Origin: Sterolibacterium sp.
Lineage (GTDB): Bacteria > Pseudomonadota > Gammaproteobacteria > Burkholderiales > Rhodocyclaceae
Direction of reading: 5' to 3'
DNA length: 64,000 nucleotides
Assembly: GCA_028713555.1 (NCBI GenBank)
Contig: JAQTOA010000009.1
Location: 1-64,000 of the forward strand
The notes under the pieces are model-generated. The model had not been told where the DNA came from and made no database searches. It saw only the letters and a list, made by a program, of their open reading frames with translations. The position numbers and the translations under genes are program-made. Below, one piece after another: positions 17,406 to 26,961 of this stretch (its first letter is position 1; every line of letters starts with the position of its first letter).

Positions 17406-19025
17406 ATGCCCGATACATTGCCTAGGGTGCGTTCTCAATTGAGAACGCACCCTGGCGTTCTATTGACGACGCTCAACGCCAGATATATCCACGCTTCTTT
17501 GGGGCTGCGTTACCTGCTAGCCAATATGGAGCGCCACGGCGGGAAAGGTTTGCGTGCCCAGACTGCGCTGCGCGAATTCACTCTGGCCATGCAACCGCAG
17601 GAAGTCGTGGAGGTTTTGCTCGCCGAGTTAGGCAACTCATCGCAACTAACAGACTTGCCAACTCAAATTGTCGGCTTTGGCGTATATATCTGGAATGTCT
17701 CTGCCACGGCCGAGGTGGTGCGCCTGCTCAAGCTGGCGCGACCCGCCGTCAAAGTCGTGCTGGGTGGGCCGGAGGTCAGCCACGAGTGGGAAATCCAGGA
17801 AATCGTCAAGCTGGCCGATTATGTGATTACCGGTTGGGGCGATGTGAGCTTTCCCAGGCTCTGCCGCGACTTGCTGCACGGCACGCTGCCGCCGACGAAA
17901 GTGCTTGCCGGCGAGCAACCGCCACTCGATCAGATTCTCATGCCTTACGCCGAATACCGCGATGCCGATTTGGCGCAGCGGATGGTATATGCTGAGGCCT
18001 CGCGCGGTTGTCCTTTCAAGTGCGAGTTCTGCCTGAGCTCCCTGGATAATTCCGCATGGGCGTTTCCGCTCGACAGTTTCCTGAGTGAATTGGACACGCT
18101 CTATCGGCGCGGCGCACGCCACTTCAAATTCGTCGATCGCACCTTCAATCTGAGGATCGATGCCTCGATTCGCATATTGCAGTTTTTCCTCGATCGCTTG
18201 AGCATTGGCACGAGTACGCATCTATTCTTGCACTTCGAGGTCATTCCGGACCATTTGCCGGATCGCCTGAAGAACCTGATTGCGCAGTTCCCGCCCGGCG
18301 TGCTGCAGTTCGAAGTCGGCATCCAGAGTTTTAGCGCGACAGTGCAGCAGCGCATTTCGCGCCGCCAGGACAACGATAAGACCGAAGCCAACCTGCGTTG
18401 GCTGGTGGAACAAAGCCACGTCCATGTACACGCGGACTTGATCTTCGGCTTGCCAGGCGAAACCCTAGCCAGTTTTGCTGCGGGATTCGACCGTTTGTAC
18501 GCGCTCCGCCCTCAGGAAATCCAGCTCGGCATCCTCAAGCTCCTGCGCGGTGCACCGATCACTCGCCATACGGTCGAATGCGGCATGCGCTACGACCCAA
18601 ATCCTCCCTACCGAGTGCAACAAACCGATGCGGTGGATGCGCCGACGCTGCAGCGCTTTGTTCGGCTGGCACGCTACTGGGATCTGCTGGCTAATTCAGG
18701 CCGCTTCAAGCATAGCCTGCCGCTTCTGTTGCGTGGCCCCTCGGCGTTCGACGCGTTTCTGAACTTTGCCGACTGGCTATGGCAATCGACGGAAAAAACC
18801 AGTGGCCTGTCGCCCGAAATGCTTGCCGATGTCCTATTTGACTACCTTACCCGCATTTGTTGCCTGCCACTCGAAAGCACACGACAAATATTGCTTTCCG
18901 ATTACCTTGCCAGTGGCGCACGTGGCAAACCCGAATGCCTTCGCGGCCTGTTAAACTCTAGCCCGCCATCGCCAAAAAAGGCTCACGCGATGACACTGCG
19001 ACAACACCGCAAACCCAGTGGCTGA
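17406..19025 (+). CDS. B12-binding radical SAM protein (DUF4080 type)
   Basis: A 539-residue enzyme. An N-terminal cobalamin-binding-like Rossmann region starts with 'VLLTTLNARYIHASLGLRYL' and includes VVLGGPEVS. The radical SAM core follows with the cluster motif CPFKCEFC near residue 205, then SLDNSAW, typical of the DUF4080 subgroup. The C-terminal part is the family's helical domain. Substrate unknown. The ATG at 17406 is six bases after the preceding stop, but a 30-bp perfect palindrome (17424-17453) lies within the first codons. Because the conserved family start is near codon 18, GTG 17427, TTG 17439 or TTG 17463 could be the real start. Confidence 0.82.
   Translation: MPDTLPRVRSQLRTHPGVLLTTLNARYIHASLGLRYLLANMERHGGKGLRAQTALREFTLAMQPQEVVEVLLAELGNSSQLTDLPTQIVGFGVYIWNVSATAEVVRLLKLARPAVKVVLGGPEVSHEWEIQEIVKLADYVITGWGDVSFPRLCRDLLHGTLPPTKVLAGEQPPLDQILMPYAEYRDADLAQRMVYAEASRGCPFKCEFCLSSLDNSAWAFPLDSFLSELDTLYRRGARHFKFVDRTFNLRIDASIRILQFFLDRLSIGTSTHLFLHFEVIPDHLPDRLKNLIAQFPPGVLQFEVGIQSFSATVQQRISRRQDNDKTEANLRWLVEQSHVHVHADLIFGLPGETLASFAAGFDRLYALRPQEIQLGILKLLRGAPITRHTVECGMRYDPNPPYRVQQTDAVDAPTLQRFVRLARYWDLLANSGRFKHSLPLLLRGPSAFDAFLNFADWLWQSTEKTSGLSPEMLADVLFDYLTRICCLPLESTRQILLSDYLASGARGKPECLRGLLNSSPPSPKKAHAMTLRQHRKPSG
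17424..17453. promoter_or_regulatory. 30-bp perfect palindrome at the start of the radical SAM gene
   Basis: The left half AGGGTGCGTTCTCAA (17424-17438) is followed immediately by its exact reverse complement (17439-17453) with no loop. It lies just after the FecR gene stop (17399). There is no T-tract, so a classical terminator is unlikely; an operator or a transcript-ending cruciform or hairpin is possible. It falls inside the annotated N-terminus of the downstream gene. Confidence 0.7.
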
Positions 19026-20553
19026 GGAAGCAACGACTTTGGACAATTATCGACAGCGTTTTCTGCATTTACTCGAAATTCAACGTCGGTTGGGCCGGGA
19101 ACGTGACTTGAAGCGCTTGCCATCCCTGGTCATGCGCGTAGTGACTGAATTGCTAGCTGCCGACCGCAGCACGCTTTTTCTCTTCGACCCCGGTACGATG
19201 GAATTGCGCTCCTGTTTTGCCGAGGGGATGGCTGAAGAGAGTGCCATTGTGGTTCCCTTGCGGTCCGGAATCATCGGGACCGCGATTCTGCAGCGGAAAA
19301 TATTCAATCTTACCGACGCCTATCAACATCCCTACTTCAATCCGGAAATCGATGCCCATTCCGGCTACAAGACCGACAGTCTGCTGGTGGTACCGCTTAT
19401 TCATGGTAGCGGACAAGTATTGGGCGGGATCGAACTCCTCAACAAATCGACGGGGCGCTTTACCGCCGATGACGAAAGGCTGGTCGAAGAGGCTGCCCGC
19501 CAAATCGTCGCATCCGGCTCGATCGATTCCGAACCGATCAACGAACATATTACCGCTCTGCATCGGCGAATCGAATTCGATCGTGGAACCTTGTTTCGAC
19601 TTGACTCACACGTCGGTCAATTGACCGCAATGTATGCCGAAGGCGCGGAAAGTTTCCGTATCTCGCTGAACATGAAACTGGGCATAGCCGGCCTTGTCGC
19701 CATGACCGGAATTCCGCTGCTGATCCCGGACGCCTATGCCGACCCGCGCTTCGACGCCACCCTGGACCGCCGCACGGGCTACCGCACCAGGAACATTCTC
19801 TGTGTTCCGTTGCGTGCAGCGAATAACGATGCGCTGGGCGTCATCCAGGTGATTAACCGCCTCGATGGCGATTTCCTGGATGAAGACCTCGACTTGCTGG
19901 TCAATGTGGCGGGCATCGTGTCGATCGCTGTCGAAAGCGCCATGCTCTTCCAGGATAGCGAACGCCAGTTTCACAGCTTGCTCAGGACACTGGCTGCGTC
20001 GATTGATGCTCGCGATTCCATGACAGCCGATCATTCCAAGCGAGTCGCACAAATATCCCTGGGCATCGCTCGTGAACTCGGCTTTGTGGAGAGTGATCTC
20101 GAACTCCTGGAGGTGTCGGCCCTGCTCCACGACTACGGCAAGATCGGCATCGACGATGCGGTGCTGAAGAAAGAAGGAAAACTCGACGCGCGGGAGTTCA
20201 AGTGCATGCAGCGTCATGCTGATCTGACCTTCGAGATTCTTAACCAGATCAGCTTTTCCAGGAAATATTGCAACGTACCGTTGATCGCCTCCTTGCATCA
20301 TGAAGCACTCGATGGCAGCGGATATCCGAAGAACCTCAGTCACAAGGAAATTCCTTTCATGTCGAGAATACTGGCTGTTGCCGATGTCTTCGAGGCTTTG
20401 ACGGCAGACCGTCATTACCGTAAGGGCATGTCGATCAACCGCTCTCTTGAGATCATTGACGACGAAGTGGGGCGCAAACTTGACAGCCGCGCTGTTGCAG
20501 CACTGAAAAGGTATCTCGATCATGGCGGCTTGGCGGCCTTGGGTTTGAAATGA
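19018..20553 (+). CDS. GAF-GAF-HD-GYP protein (probable c-di-GMP phosphodiesterase)
   Basis: A 511-residue cytoplasmic signalling enzyme. Two GAF-like sensor domains occupy about residues 20-170 ('LLAADRSTLFLFDPGTMELR', 'YKTDSLLVVPLIHGSGQVLG') and 175-315 ('GYRTRNILCVPLRAANNDAL'). An HD-GYP domain follows, with DHSKRVAQ, LLHDYGKIGI and HHEALDGSGYP, keeping the metal and catalytic residues. HD-GYP enzymes hydrolyse c-di-GMP. The GTG start at 19018 overlaps the end of the radical SAM gene by eight bases, suggesting co-expression. Confidence 0.88.
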   Translation: MAEEATTLDNYRQRFLHLLEIQRRLGRERDLKRLPSLVMRVVTELLAADRSTLFLFDPGTMELRSCFAEGMAEESAIVVPLRSGIIGTAILQRKIFNLTDAYQHPYFNPEIDAHSGYKTDSLLVVPLIHGSGQVLGGIELLNKSTGRFTADDERLVEEAARQIVASGSIDSEPINEHITALHRRIEFDRGTLFRLDSHVGQLTAMYAEGAESFRISLNMKLGIAGLVAMTGIPLLIPDAYADPRFDATLDRRTGYRTRNILCVPLRAANNDALGVIQVINRLDGDFLDEDLDLLVNVAGIVSIAVESAMLFQDSERQFHSLLRTLAASIDARDSMTADHSKRVAQISLGIARELGFVESDLELLEVSALLHDYGKIGIDDAVLKKEGKLDAREFKCMQRHADLTFEILNQISFSRKYCNVPLIASLHHEALDGSGYPKNLSHKEIPFMSRILAVADVFEALTADRHYRKGMSINRSLEIIDDEVGRKLDSRAVAALKRYLDHGGLAALGLK

Positions 20554-20556
20554 GCC

Positions 20557-23500
20557 GTGACGCCTAGCGCTTCAATTTTCCTGCCCGGAAGCACTGTTGC
20601 ATTACCCAAGCCTGGCGCCCGCCTCGATCTGCCGGCGCTGGCCGGCTCGGCGGATGCGCTCGCCATTTCACAATTGGCGCAAAGCAACTTATCCAACCGC
20701 CTGCTGGCGGTAATCGCCGCCAGCCCGCTCGACGCGCAACGCCTGCAGGATGAAATTGCCTGGTTTGCGCCGAAACTGCGCGTGCATCACTTGCCGGACT
20801 GGGAGACGCTGCCCTATGACAGTGTCTCGCCTCACCAGGACCTGACCTCGGAGCGCCTGGCGACGCTGTATGCGGTTTCGCGCGGCGCATGCGATGTCTT
20901 GCTGACATCAGCGACCACGGCGTTGACGCGCCTGGCGCCGCCTTCCTTCCTCGCCGCACACACCTTCTTCCTCAAGAAAGGCGAGCGCCTGGAACTCGAA
21001 AAACTGCGTGCGCAACTGACCCTGGGCGGCTACCAGCACGTCACCCAGGTCGTGGCACCTGGCGAGTTCAGCGTGCGCGGCGGCCTGGTCGATCTGTTTC
21101 CGATGGGAGCGGCCTTGCCTTATCGCATCGATCTGTTCGACGAGGAAATCGAGAGCATCCGCACCTTCGATGTCGATAACCAACGCACACTTTATCCGGT
21201 CCCGGAAATCCGCACTTTGCCGGCGCGTGAATTCCCGCTCGACGAAGCGGGGCGTACTTATTTTCGTTTGCGCTTCCGCGAAGCCTTCGAGGGCGACGCC
21301 TCGCGGGTGACGCTTTACAAGGACGTATCCAACGGCGTTGCGCCAGCCGGCATCGAATACTACCTGCCTCTGTTCTTCGAGCAGACGGCCACGCTGTTCG
21401 ACTATTTGCCGCAGGATGCCGTGCTGCTCCAGCATCATGACGTGCCGGGCGCCATTGCCGAGTTCTGGCGCGATACCCGCGAACGCTTCCGGATGATGGG
21501 CGGGGAACGCTCGCGTCCGCTGCTGCCACCGCAGAATCTGTTCTTGTCCGAGGAGCAGTTCTTCGTCGCAGCCGGCGCCTTTCTGCGCTTGCTGATATCG
21601 GATCCAACCGGAGCAAACACTGCTAACGCCTCGGCGATACTGCCGCCGACCGTTGCCGTCGACCGCCGCGCGGAAGATCCGTTGGCCGCGCTGAAAGCCT
21701 TTCTCGCGGGCTTCCCCGGTCGCACGTTGCTGCTTGCCGAGTCGGCCGGCAGACGCGAAACCATCAGTGAATATCTCGCCGAATACGGCCTGAAAGCCGT
21801 GCCTTGCGCCGATTTCGCAGCCTTCATGGAAAGCGGTGAGCACTTCATGCTCGGCGTCGCGCCGCTTTCCGGCGGTTTCCTGCTGCCGGACAGCGGCCTC
21901 GCGCTGATCACCGAAAACGAGCTCTACGTCGCCAACACCCGTCCTCGCGGCAAGCGTGCCGATGCCCGGCGCAGCAATCTCGAAGGCTGGCTGCGCGATC
22001 TCTCCGAGCTCAAGATCGGCGACCCGGTGGTGCATGAGCAGCACGGCATCGGCCGCTATCTCGGTCTGGCCCATCTCGACCTGGGCGATGGCGAAACCGA
22101 GTTTCTCGATCTCGAATACGCCGGCGGCGACAAGCTGTATGTGCCGGTGGCGCAACTGCATCTGATCAGCCGCTACAGCGGCGCCGACCCGGAGGCGGTG
22201 GACCTGCACCGGTTGGGCAGCGGCCAGTGGGAGAAGGCCAAGAAGAAGGCCGCCCAGCAAGTACGCGACACCGCCGTCGAATTGCTGCATCTGTATGCCC
22301 AGCGCGCCTCGCGCCAGGGATTTCAGTTCGATTTCAAGCAGCACGACCTGGAGGCCTTCGCCGACGGCTTTGGTTTTGAAGAAACCCCCGATCAACTTGC
22401 CGCCATCAATGCCGTGGTCGAGGACATGAAATCCGGCAAGCCTATGGATCGACTGGTCTGCGGCGATGTCGGCTTCGGCAAGACCGAGGTGGCCCTGCGC
22501 GCGGCCTTCGTTGCCGTTTCTGCCGGCAAGCAGGTGGCGGTGCTGTGTCCGACCACGCTGCTGGCCGAGCAGCATTACCATACCTTCGACGACCGCTTCG
22601 CCGACTGGCCGATCAAAGTGGCGGAAATCTCCCGCTTCAGGAGCGAGAAGGAGCAGCAACAGGCCATCGCCGACCTGTCTGCCGGCAAGATCGACATCCT
22701 CATCGGCACCCACCGCATGCTGCAGAAGGACGTCGCCTTCGCCCGCCTCGGACTGGTGATCATCGACGAGGAACACCGCTTCGGCGTGCGTCAGAAGGAG
22801 GTGCTGAAGACCCTGCGCGCCGAGGTGGACGTGCTGACCCTGACCGCCACGCCGATCCCGCGTACCCTTGGCCTCTCGCTCGAAGGGCTGCGCGATTTTT
22901 CGGTGATCGCGACGGCGCCTTCGCGCCGCCTGGCGATCAAGACCTTTGTCGCGCGCTGGTCGCCCGGCCTGGTGCGCGAAGCGGCGCTGCGCGAATTCAA
23001 GCGCGGCGGACAAATCTATTTCCTGCACAACGAAGTCGACACCATCGCCAACATGCGCGAGCGGCTGGAGAAGCTGCTGCCCGAGGCGCGCATCGTCGTC
23101 GGCCACGGCCAGTTGCCGGAGCGCGAGCTCGAACGCGTGATGCGCGAATTCACGCAGCAGAAGCACAACCTGCTGCTGTGCTCGACCATCATCGAGACCG
23201 GCATCGATAATCCGCATGCCAACACCATCATCATCAACCGCGCCGACAAGTTCGGCCTGGCGCAGCTGCACCAGCTGCGCGGCCGCGTCGGCCGCTCGCA
23301 TCATCAGGCCTATGCCTACCTGCTGACCCACGCCGACGCCAAACCCTCGGCGCAGGCGCAGAAGCGGCTGGAAGCCATCCAGATGATGGAAGAACTCGGC
23401 TCGGGCTTCTTCCTTGCGATGCACGACCTGGAGATTCGCGGCGCTGGCGAAGTGCTCGGAGAGAACCAGAGCGGTGAGATTCACGAGATCGGCTTCGCGT

Positions 23501-24012
23501 TGTACACCTCGATGCTGAATGCCGCCATCGCCTCGCTCAAGGACGGCAAGGAACCCGATCTGACGCAACCGCTGGGCATCGTTTCGGCCATCGACCTGCA
23601 CACCCCGGCGCTGCTGCCCGATGCCTATGCGCCCGACGTACACGAGCGGCTGACGCTCTACAAACGCCTCGCCAATGCCGATACGGCGGAAGAACTGCAA
23701 GACCTGCAAGAAGAACTGATCGACCGTTTCGGCGAAATGCCGGCACAAACCCAAGCGCTGCTGGAAACCCACCGCCTGCGCCTGCTCGCCAAGCTGCTCG
23801 GGGTGATCAAGCTTGATGCCGGACCGAAGGCGATCCAGATTCAGTTCATCCCGAATCCGCCCATCGACCCCGCCGACATCATCCTGCTGATCCAGTCCGA
23901 CCGAAGCTTCAAGCTGGCCGGCCCGGACAAACTGGCGTGGCAGAAGGTAACCGCGAACCTCAAGGAGCGGGGAGCGGTGGTGCGGGAACTGTTTCGCCGG
24001 TTGAAGCCATAA
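20557..24012 (+). CDS. mfd: Transcription-repair coupling factor Mfd
   Basis: A 1151-residue ATP-dependent translocase that removes RNA polymerase stalled at DNA lesions and recruits UvrA. Seen: an N-terminal UvrB-like region (DWETLPYDSVSPHQD), an RNA polymerase-interacting domain near residues 490-560 (VVHEQHGIGRYLGL), a RecG-like translocase with Walker A GDVGFGKTEVA and Walker B IIDEEHRFGV, and the motor motif HQLRGRVGRS. The length matches the family. The GTG start at 20557 is three bases after the HD-GYP gene stop, so the three genes from 17406 may form one transcript. Confidence 0.97.
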   Translation: MTPSASIFLPGSTVALPKPGARLDLPALAGSADALAISQLAQSNLSNRLLAVIAASPLDAQRLQDEIAWFAPKLRVHHLPDWETLPYDSVSPHQDLTSERLATLYAVSRGACDVLLTSATTALTRLAPPSFLAAHTFFLKKGERLELEKLRAQLTLGGYQHVTQVVAPGEFSVRGGLVDLFPMGAALPYRIDLFDEEIESIRTFDVDNQRTLYPVPEIRTLPAREFPLDEAGRTYFRLRFREAFEGDASRVTLYKDVSNGVAPAGIEYYLPLFFEQTATLFDYLPQDAVLLQHHDVPGAIAEFWRDTRERFRMMGGERSRPLLPPQNLFLSEEQFFVAAGAFLRLLISDPTGANTANASAILPPTVAVDRRAEDPLAALKAFLAGFPGRTLLLAESAGRRETISEYLAEYGLKAVPCADFAAFMESGEHFMLGVAPLSGGFLLPDSGLALITENELYVANTRPRGKRADARRSNLEGWLRDLSELKIGDPVVHEQHGIGRYLGLAHLDLGDGETEFLDLEYAGGDKLYVPVAQLHLISRYSGADPEAVDLHRLGSGQWEKAKKKAAQQVRDTAVELLHLYAQRASRQGFQFDFKQHDLEAFADGFGFEETPDQLAAINAVVEDMKSGKPMDRLVCGDVGFGKTEVALRAAFVAVSAGKQVAVLCPTTLLAEQHYHTFDDRFADWPIKVAEISRFRSEKEQQQAIADLSAGKIDILIGTHRMLQKDVAFARLGLVIIDEEHRFGVRQKEVLKTLRAEVDVLTLTATPIPRTLGLSLEGLRDFSVIATAPSRRLAIKTFVARWSPGLVREAALREFKRGGQIYFLHNEVDTIANMRERLEKLLPEARIVVGHGQLPERELERVMREFTQQKHNLLLCSTIIETGIDNPHANTIIINRADKFGLAQLHQLRGRVGRSHHQAYAYLLTHADAKPSAQAQKRLEAIQMMEELGSGFFLAMHDLEIRGAGEVLGENQSGEIHEIGFALYTSMLNAAIASLKDGKEPDLTQPLGIVSAIDLHTPALLPDAYAPDVHERLTLYKRLANADTAEELQDLQEELIDRFGEMPAQTQALLETHRLRLLAKLLGVIKLDAGPKAIQIQFIPNPPIDPADIILLIQSDRSFKLAGPDKLAWQKVTANLKERGAVVRELFRRLKP

Positions 24013-24315
24013 GCCAATGAACCCATACAAGGCTGGCGACGTGTGATTGAGAAGAACCGATTTGGCGCGTGGGCTGAACTTAAGAGGGCATTCAACACGA
24101 TAGACAAAGTCGGCGAACTGACGGTGTTTGATATCGGCGGAAACAAATACTGGCTAATCACCTACATCCGCTTCGAGAAACAGATCGTTTATCTGCGCGA
24201 GATTGGCAGCCAAGGCGTAGTCCCTGAAATCCTTGCGGACAAACAGAATTTGAATTTTAGCCAAGTTCGCGCCCTTGGCAAGCGCTTTGGGAGTTCCCCT
24301 GCAATCTTCTTGTAA
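24013..24315 (+). pseudogene. HigB toxin-HigA antitoxin fusion remnant
   Basis: The open frame (from GTG 24043, 90 codons) starts like a HigB/RelE-type mRNA interferase: 'VIEKNRFGAWAELKRAF', VGELTVFDIGGNKYWLITYI and KQIVYLR. At about codon 58 it changes to 'EIGSQGVVPEILADKQNLN' followed by 'VRALGKRFGSSPAIFL', which is the C-terminal helix-turn-helix of HigA-type antitoxins. The usual HigB end (THAEYDK-like) and the HigA N-terminus are missing, as expected from one in-frame deletion between the two genes. Codons upstream of GTG, back to the mfd stop, continue the toxin-like sequence (IQGWRR), so the toxin start is also lost. Toxin activity is unlikely. Confidence 0.72.
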
Positions 24316-24433
24316 CGCCCTTACTAGCGGGTTACTGCGCTGCTTGATTTCCATGGATCAGAGATCAATACGAGGCTCAGTCCCCAACAGGTTCAATTGG
24401 TTGCATTAGTAGCGATTGATCGGGCGAAGCGTC

Positions 24434-24453
24434 GGTAGGTATCCCGACCTACC
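24434..24453. repeat. Short inverted repeat upstream of the DAHP synthase gene
   Basis: GGTAGGT (24434-24440) and ACCTACC (24447-24453) enclose the loop ATCCCG. It lies in the 262-base gap between the HigBA remnant and the DAHP synthase gene. No T-tract follows, so it is not a clear terminator. The rest of the gap shows no gene; the aroG promoter is presumably in its last 100 bases. Confidence 0.4.
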
Positions 24454-24577
24454 AAAACCGGAACCGTTGAGCCGATTTCAGCGCCGTTCGATTTAATTGC
24501 CCTGATACTAAGATCGACGCCTCGCCGCACGCGATACAATTGCACTTTGTCGCCAATACTCCGGTTAAAGACTATTC

Positions 24578-25651
24578 ATGACTCACGCCCAGCTAGAAAA
24601 CCTCAATATCGACGCCTTTGATCTGATGCCCTCACCGAAACAGATACACGCCCGTCTGCCGCTGACGGATGGCGCTACCGAGACCGTCGCCGGCGCTCGC
24701 AAGGTTCTGCAAGGAATACTCGACCGCCGGGACCCGCGCCTGTTCATCGTAGTCGGTCCCTGCTCGATCCATGATCCTGCCGCCGGCCTAGATTATGCGC
24801 GACGGCTAAAAATACTCGCCGACGAAGTGGCTGATACCCTGGTGCTGGTAATGCGCGTGTACTTTGAAAAACCGCGTACCTCCACTGGCTGGAAAGGCTA
24901 TATCAACGATCCGCGCATGGACGATTCATTCCATATCGAGGAAGGCATGCAAAAGGCGCGCGAATTCTTGCTGGCCGTGAATGGAATCGGCCTGCCCGCG
25001 GCTACCGAGGCACTCGACCCGATCGCGCCGCAGTACCTGGGAGACCTGATTGCCTGGACAGCGATTGGCGCACGTACTAGCGAATCGCAGACCCACCGAG
25101 AGATGTCCTCAGGCCTGTCGACCCCGGTCGGCTTCAAGAACGCCACCGACGGCGACCTGGAGGTGGCAATCAATGCCATCATTTCCGCCGCCAGTCCGCA
25201 CAGTTTTCTCGGCATCAACGCCCGGGGCAATACTGCCATCATCCGCACCCGCGGCAACGCCTATGGCCACGTGGTCCTGCGCGGCGGCGGCGGCCGGCCA
25301 AACTATGATTCGGTCAGCATTTCGCTCGCCGAACAAGCTCTGGCCAAGGCGAAATTGCCGCAAAACCTGGTGGTCGACTGTTCGCATGCCAACAGCTACA
25401 AGAAGCCGGAGATGCAGCCACTGGTGATAGCCGATTGCGTGCACCAGATCGTCCAGGGCAACCGATCCTTGGTCGGCATGATGATCGAGAGTTTCATCGA
25501 GGCCGGCAACCAGCCCATCCCGACCGATCTGACGCAACTCAAATATGGCTGTTCGGTGACGGATGCCTGCGTCGACTGGGCGACCACCGAAAAAATGCTG
25601 CGTAACGCACGGCTGGCCTTGCTTCCTGTCTTGCCGCAACGAAATAAATAA
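24578..25651 (+). CDS. aroG: 3-deoxy-7-phosphoheptulonate synthase (DAHP synthase, class I)
   Basis: A 357-residue cytoplasmic enzyme joining phosphoenolpyruvate and erythrose 4-phosphate in the first step of aromatic amino acid synthesis. Diagnostic segments are VVGPCSIHDP, 'VMRVYFEKPRTSTGWKGYI', 'GARTSESQTHREMSSGLS', VGFKNATDG and VVDCSHANSYK. Length and motifs are those of the AroF/AroG/AroH class. Which amino acid inhibits it cannot be read from sequence with confidence, so the symbol is a family-level choice. The DUF1015 gene follows after 26 bases. Confidence 0.95.
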   Translation: MTHAQLENLNIDAFDLMPSPKQIHARLPLTDGATETVAGARKVLQGILDRRDPRLFIVVGPCSIHDPAAGLDYARRLKILADEVADTLVLVMRVYFEKPRTSTGWKGYINDPRMDDSFHIEEGMQKAREFLLAVNGIGLPAATEALDPIAPQYLGDLIAWTAIGARTSESQTHREMSSGLSTPVGFKNATDGDLEVAINAIISAASPHSFLGINARGNTAIIRTRGNAYGHVVLRGGGGRPNYDSVSISLAEQALAKAKLPQNLVVDCSHANSYKKPEMQPLVIADCVHQIVQGNRSLVGMMIESFIEAGNQPIPTDLTQLKYGCSVTDACVDWATTEKMLRNARLALLPVLPQRNK

Positions 25652-25677
25652 CCTGAAATCATTTACCGGAATCCACC

Positions 25678-26910
25678 ATGCCCCTCGTCAAACCCTTTAC
25701 CGGACTGCGTCCCATCCCCAGCCAGGCTGCCGCTGTGGCAGCTCCTCCCTACGATGTTCTGTCCTCCGCCGAAGCGCGCCTGCTGGCCGCTGGCAAGCCA
25801 TGGAGCTTCCTGCATATCTCCAAGGCCGAGATCGACCTGCCGCCGGATACCGATCCCTATGAGTCACAGGTTTACGTCAAGGCGGCAGAAAATCTTGGCA
25901 GAATGCTGGCCGCCGGCATCCTCAAGCGCGATGCGGCGCCCTGCTATTACGCCTATCGCCTGATCATGCCGACCGCAACCGGCGAGCATGTGCAAACCGG
26001 CCTGGTGGCCGCTGCCTCAGTTGCCGACTACGATGTCAATCGCATCCGTAAACACGAGTTCACCCGCCCCGACAAAGAGGATGATCGCGTCCGCCAGATC
26101 GAGGCGCTGAATGCCCAGACCGGGCCCGTACTGCTCGCCTACCCGCCCTGCCCAGTTGCCGACGCATTGCTGGCCCAGGCCAGCGCCGGCGCGCCGGATG
26201 CCGATGTGCTTGCCGACAGCGGCGTCCGCCACCTTATCTGGGTGGTACACGAGACATCCCTCATTCAAAAAATTTCCACTACCTTCGACGCCTTGCCGGC
26301 ACTCTATATTGCCGACGGCCATCATCGTTCCGCCGCCGCTTCACGCGTCGCCGCAACGCGGCACGGGGCGGGCGAATCCGGCTATTTCCTGGCGGTGATT
26401 TTCCCCCACCATCAAACCCGCATCATGGATTACAACCGGGTGGTCAAAGACCTTAACGGCATGAGCGAGGAGGAATTCCTCGCCCGCATCGAAAAACACT
26501 TCTCCGTGACGCCCAGTAAGGTTCAAGCGAAACCGAGCAAACCGGGCGAATTCGGCCTGTATCTGCCGGGACGCTGGCTGCGCTTACGAATTGACCCCAA
26601 GTTGATCCCGAGCACGGATCCCGTGGCACGGCTCGATGTCAGCCTGCTCACCGAGTTTCTGTTCAGTCCGATCCTGGGCATCCAGGATCTGCGCCGCGAC
26701 AAGCGCATCGATTTTGTCGGCGGCATCCGCGGTTTGGCCGAACTCGAAAGGCGCGTCGATAGCGGCGAGATGGCTACAGCCCTGGCGCTTTATCCGACGC
26801 AGATGGAAGACCTGATGGCAGTGGCTGATGCCGGCGAAGTAATGCCGCCGAAATCCACCTGGTTCGAGCCGAAACTAGCCGACGGGCTGGTGTCGCATAT
26901 GATAGATTGA
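25678..26910 (+). CDS. DUF1015 family protein
   Basis: A 410-residue soluble protein of the DUF1015 family. It starts with 'VKPFTGLRPIPSQAAAVAAP' and PYDVLSS, and contains LYIADGHHRSAAASRVA and, near the end, PPKSTWFEPKLADGLV. The biochemical role of the family is not settled; members often lie near serine or aromatic amino-acid genes and contain a ParB/Srx-like nucleotide-binding motif (DGHHR). The 26-base gap to the DAHP synthase gene suggests an operon. Confidence 0.88.
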   Translation: MPLVKPFTGLRPIPSQAAAVAAPPYDVLSSAEARLLAAGKPWSFLHISKAEIDLPPDTDPYESQVYVKAAENLGRMLAAGILKRDAAPCYYAYRLIMPTATGEHVQTGLVAAASVADYDVNRIRKHEFTRPDKEDDRVRQIEALNAQTGPVLLAYPPCPVADALLAQASAGAPDADVLADSGVRHLIWVVHETSLIQKISTTFDALPALYIADGHHRSAAASRVAATRHGAGESGYFLAVIFPHHQTRIMDYNRVVKDLNGMSEEEFLARIEKHFSVTPSKVQAKPSKPGEFGLYLPGRWLRLRIDPKLIPSTDPVARLDVSLLTEFLFSPILGIQDLRRDKRIDFVGGIRGLAELERRVDSGEMATALALYPTQMEDLMAVADAGEVMPPKSTWFEPKLADGLVSHMID

Positions 26911-26961
26911 GCGATCGTCCGGTTCCATCCAGATACAGGCCATTGGGGTACGCTTCCAAAA

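Noticed and set aside
20908..24030. 1040-codon open frame antisense to mfd
   Set aside because: A shadow of a long GC-rich gene; the sense strand is a full Mfd protein with all motifs.
24434..24453. Hairpin before the DAHP synthase gene as a terminator or riboswitch
   Set aside because: Seven-bp stem without a T-tract, and no known aptamer pattern; kept only as an inverted repeat.
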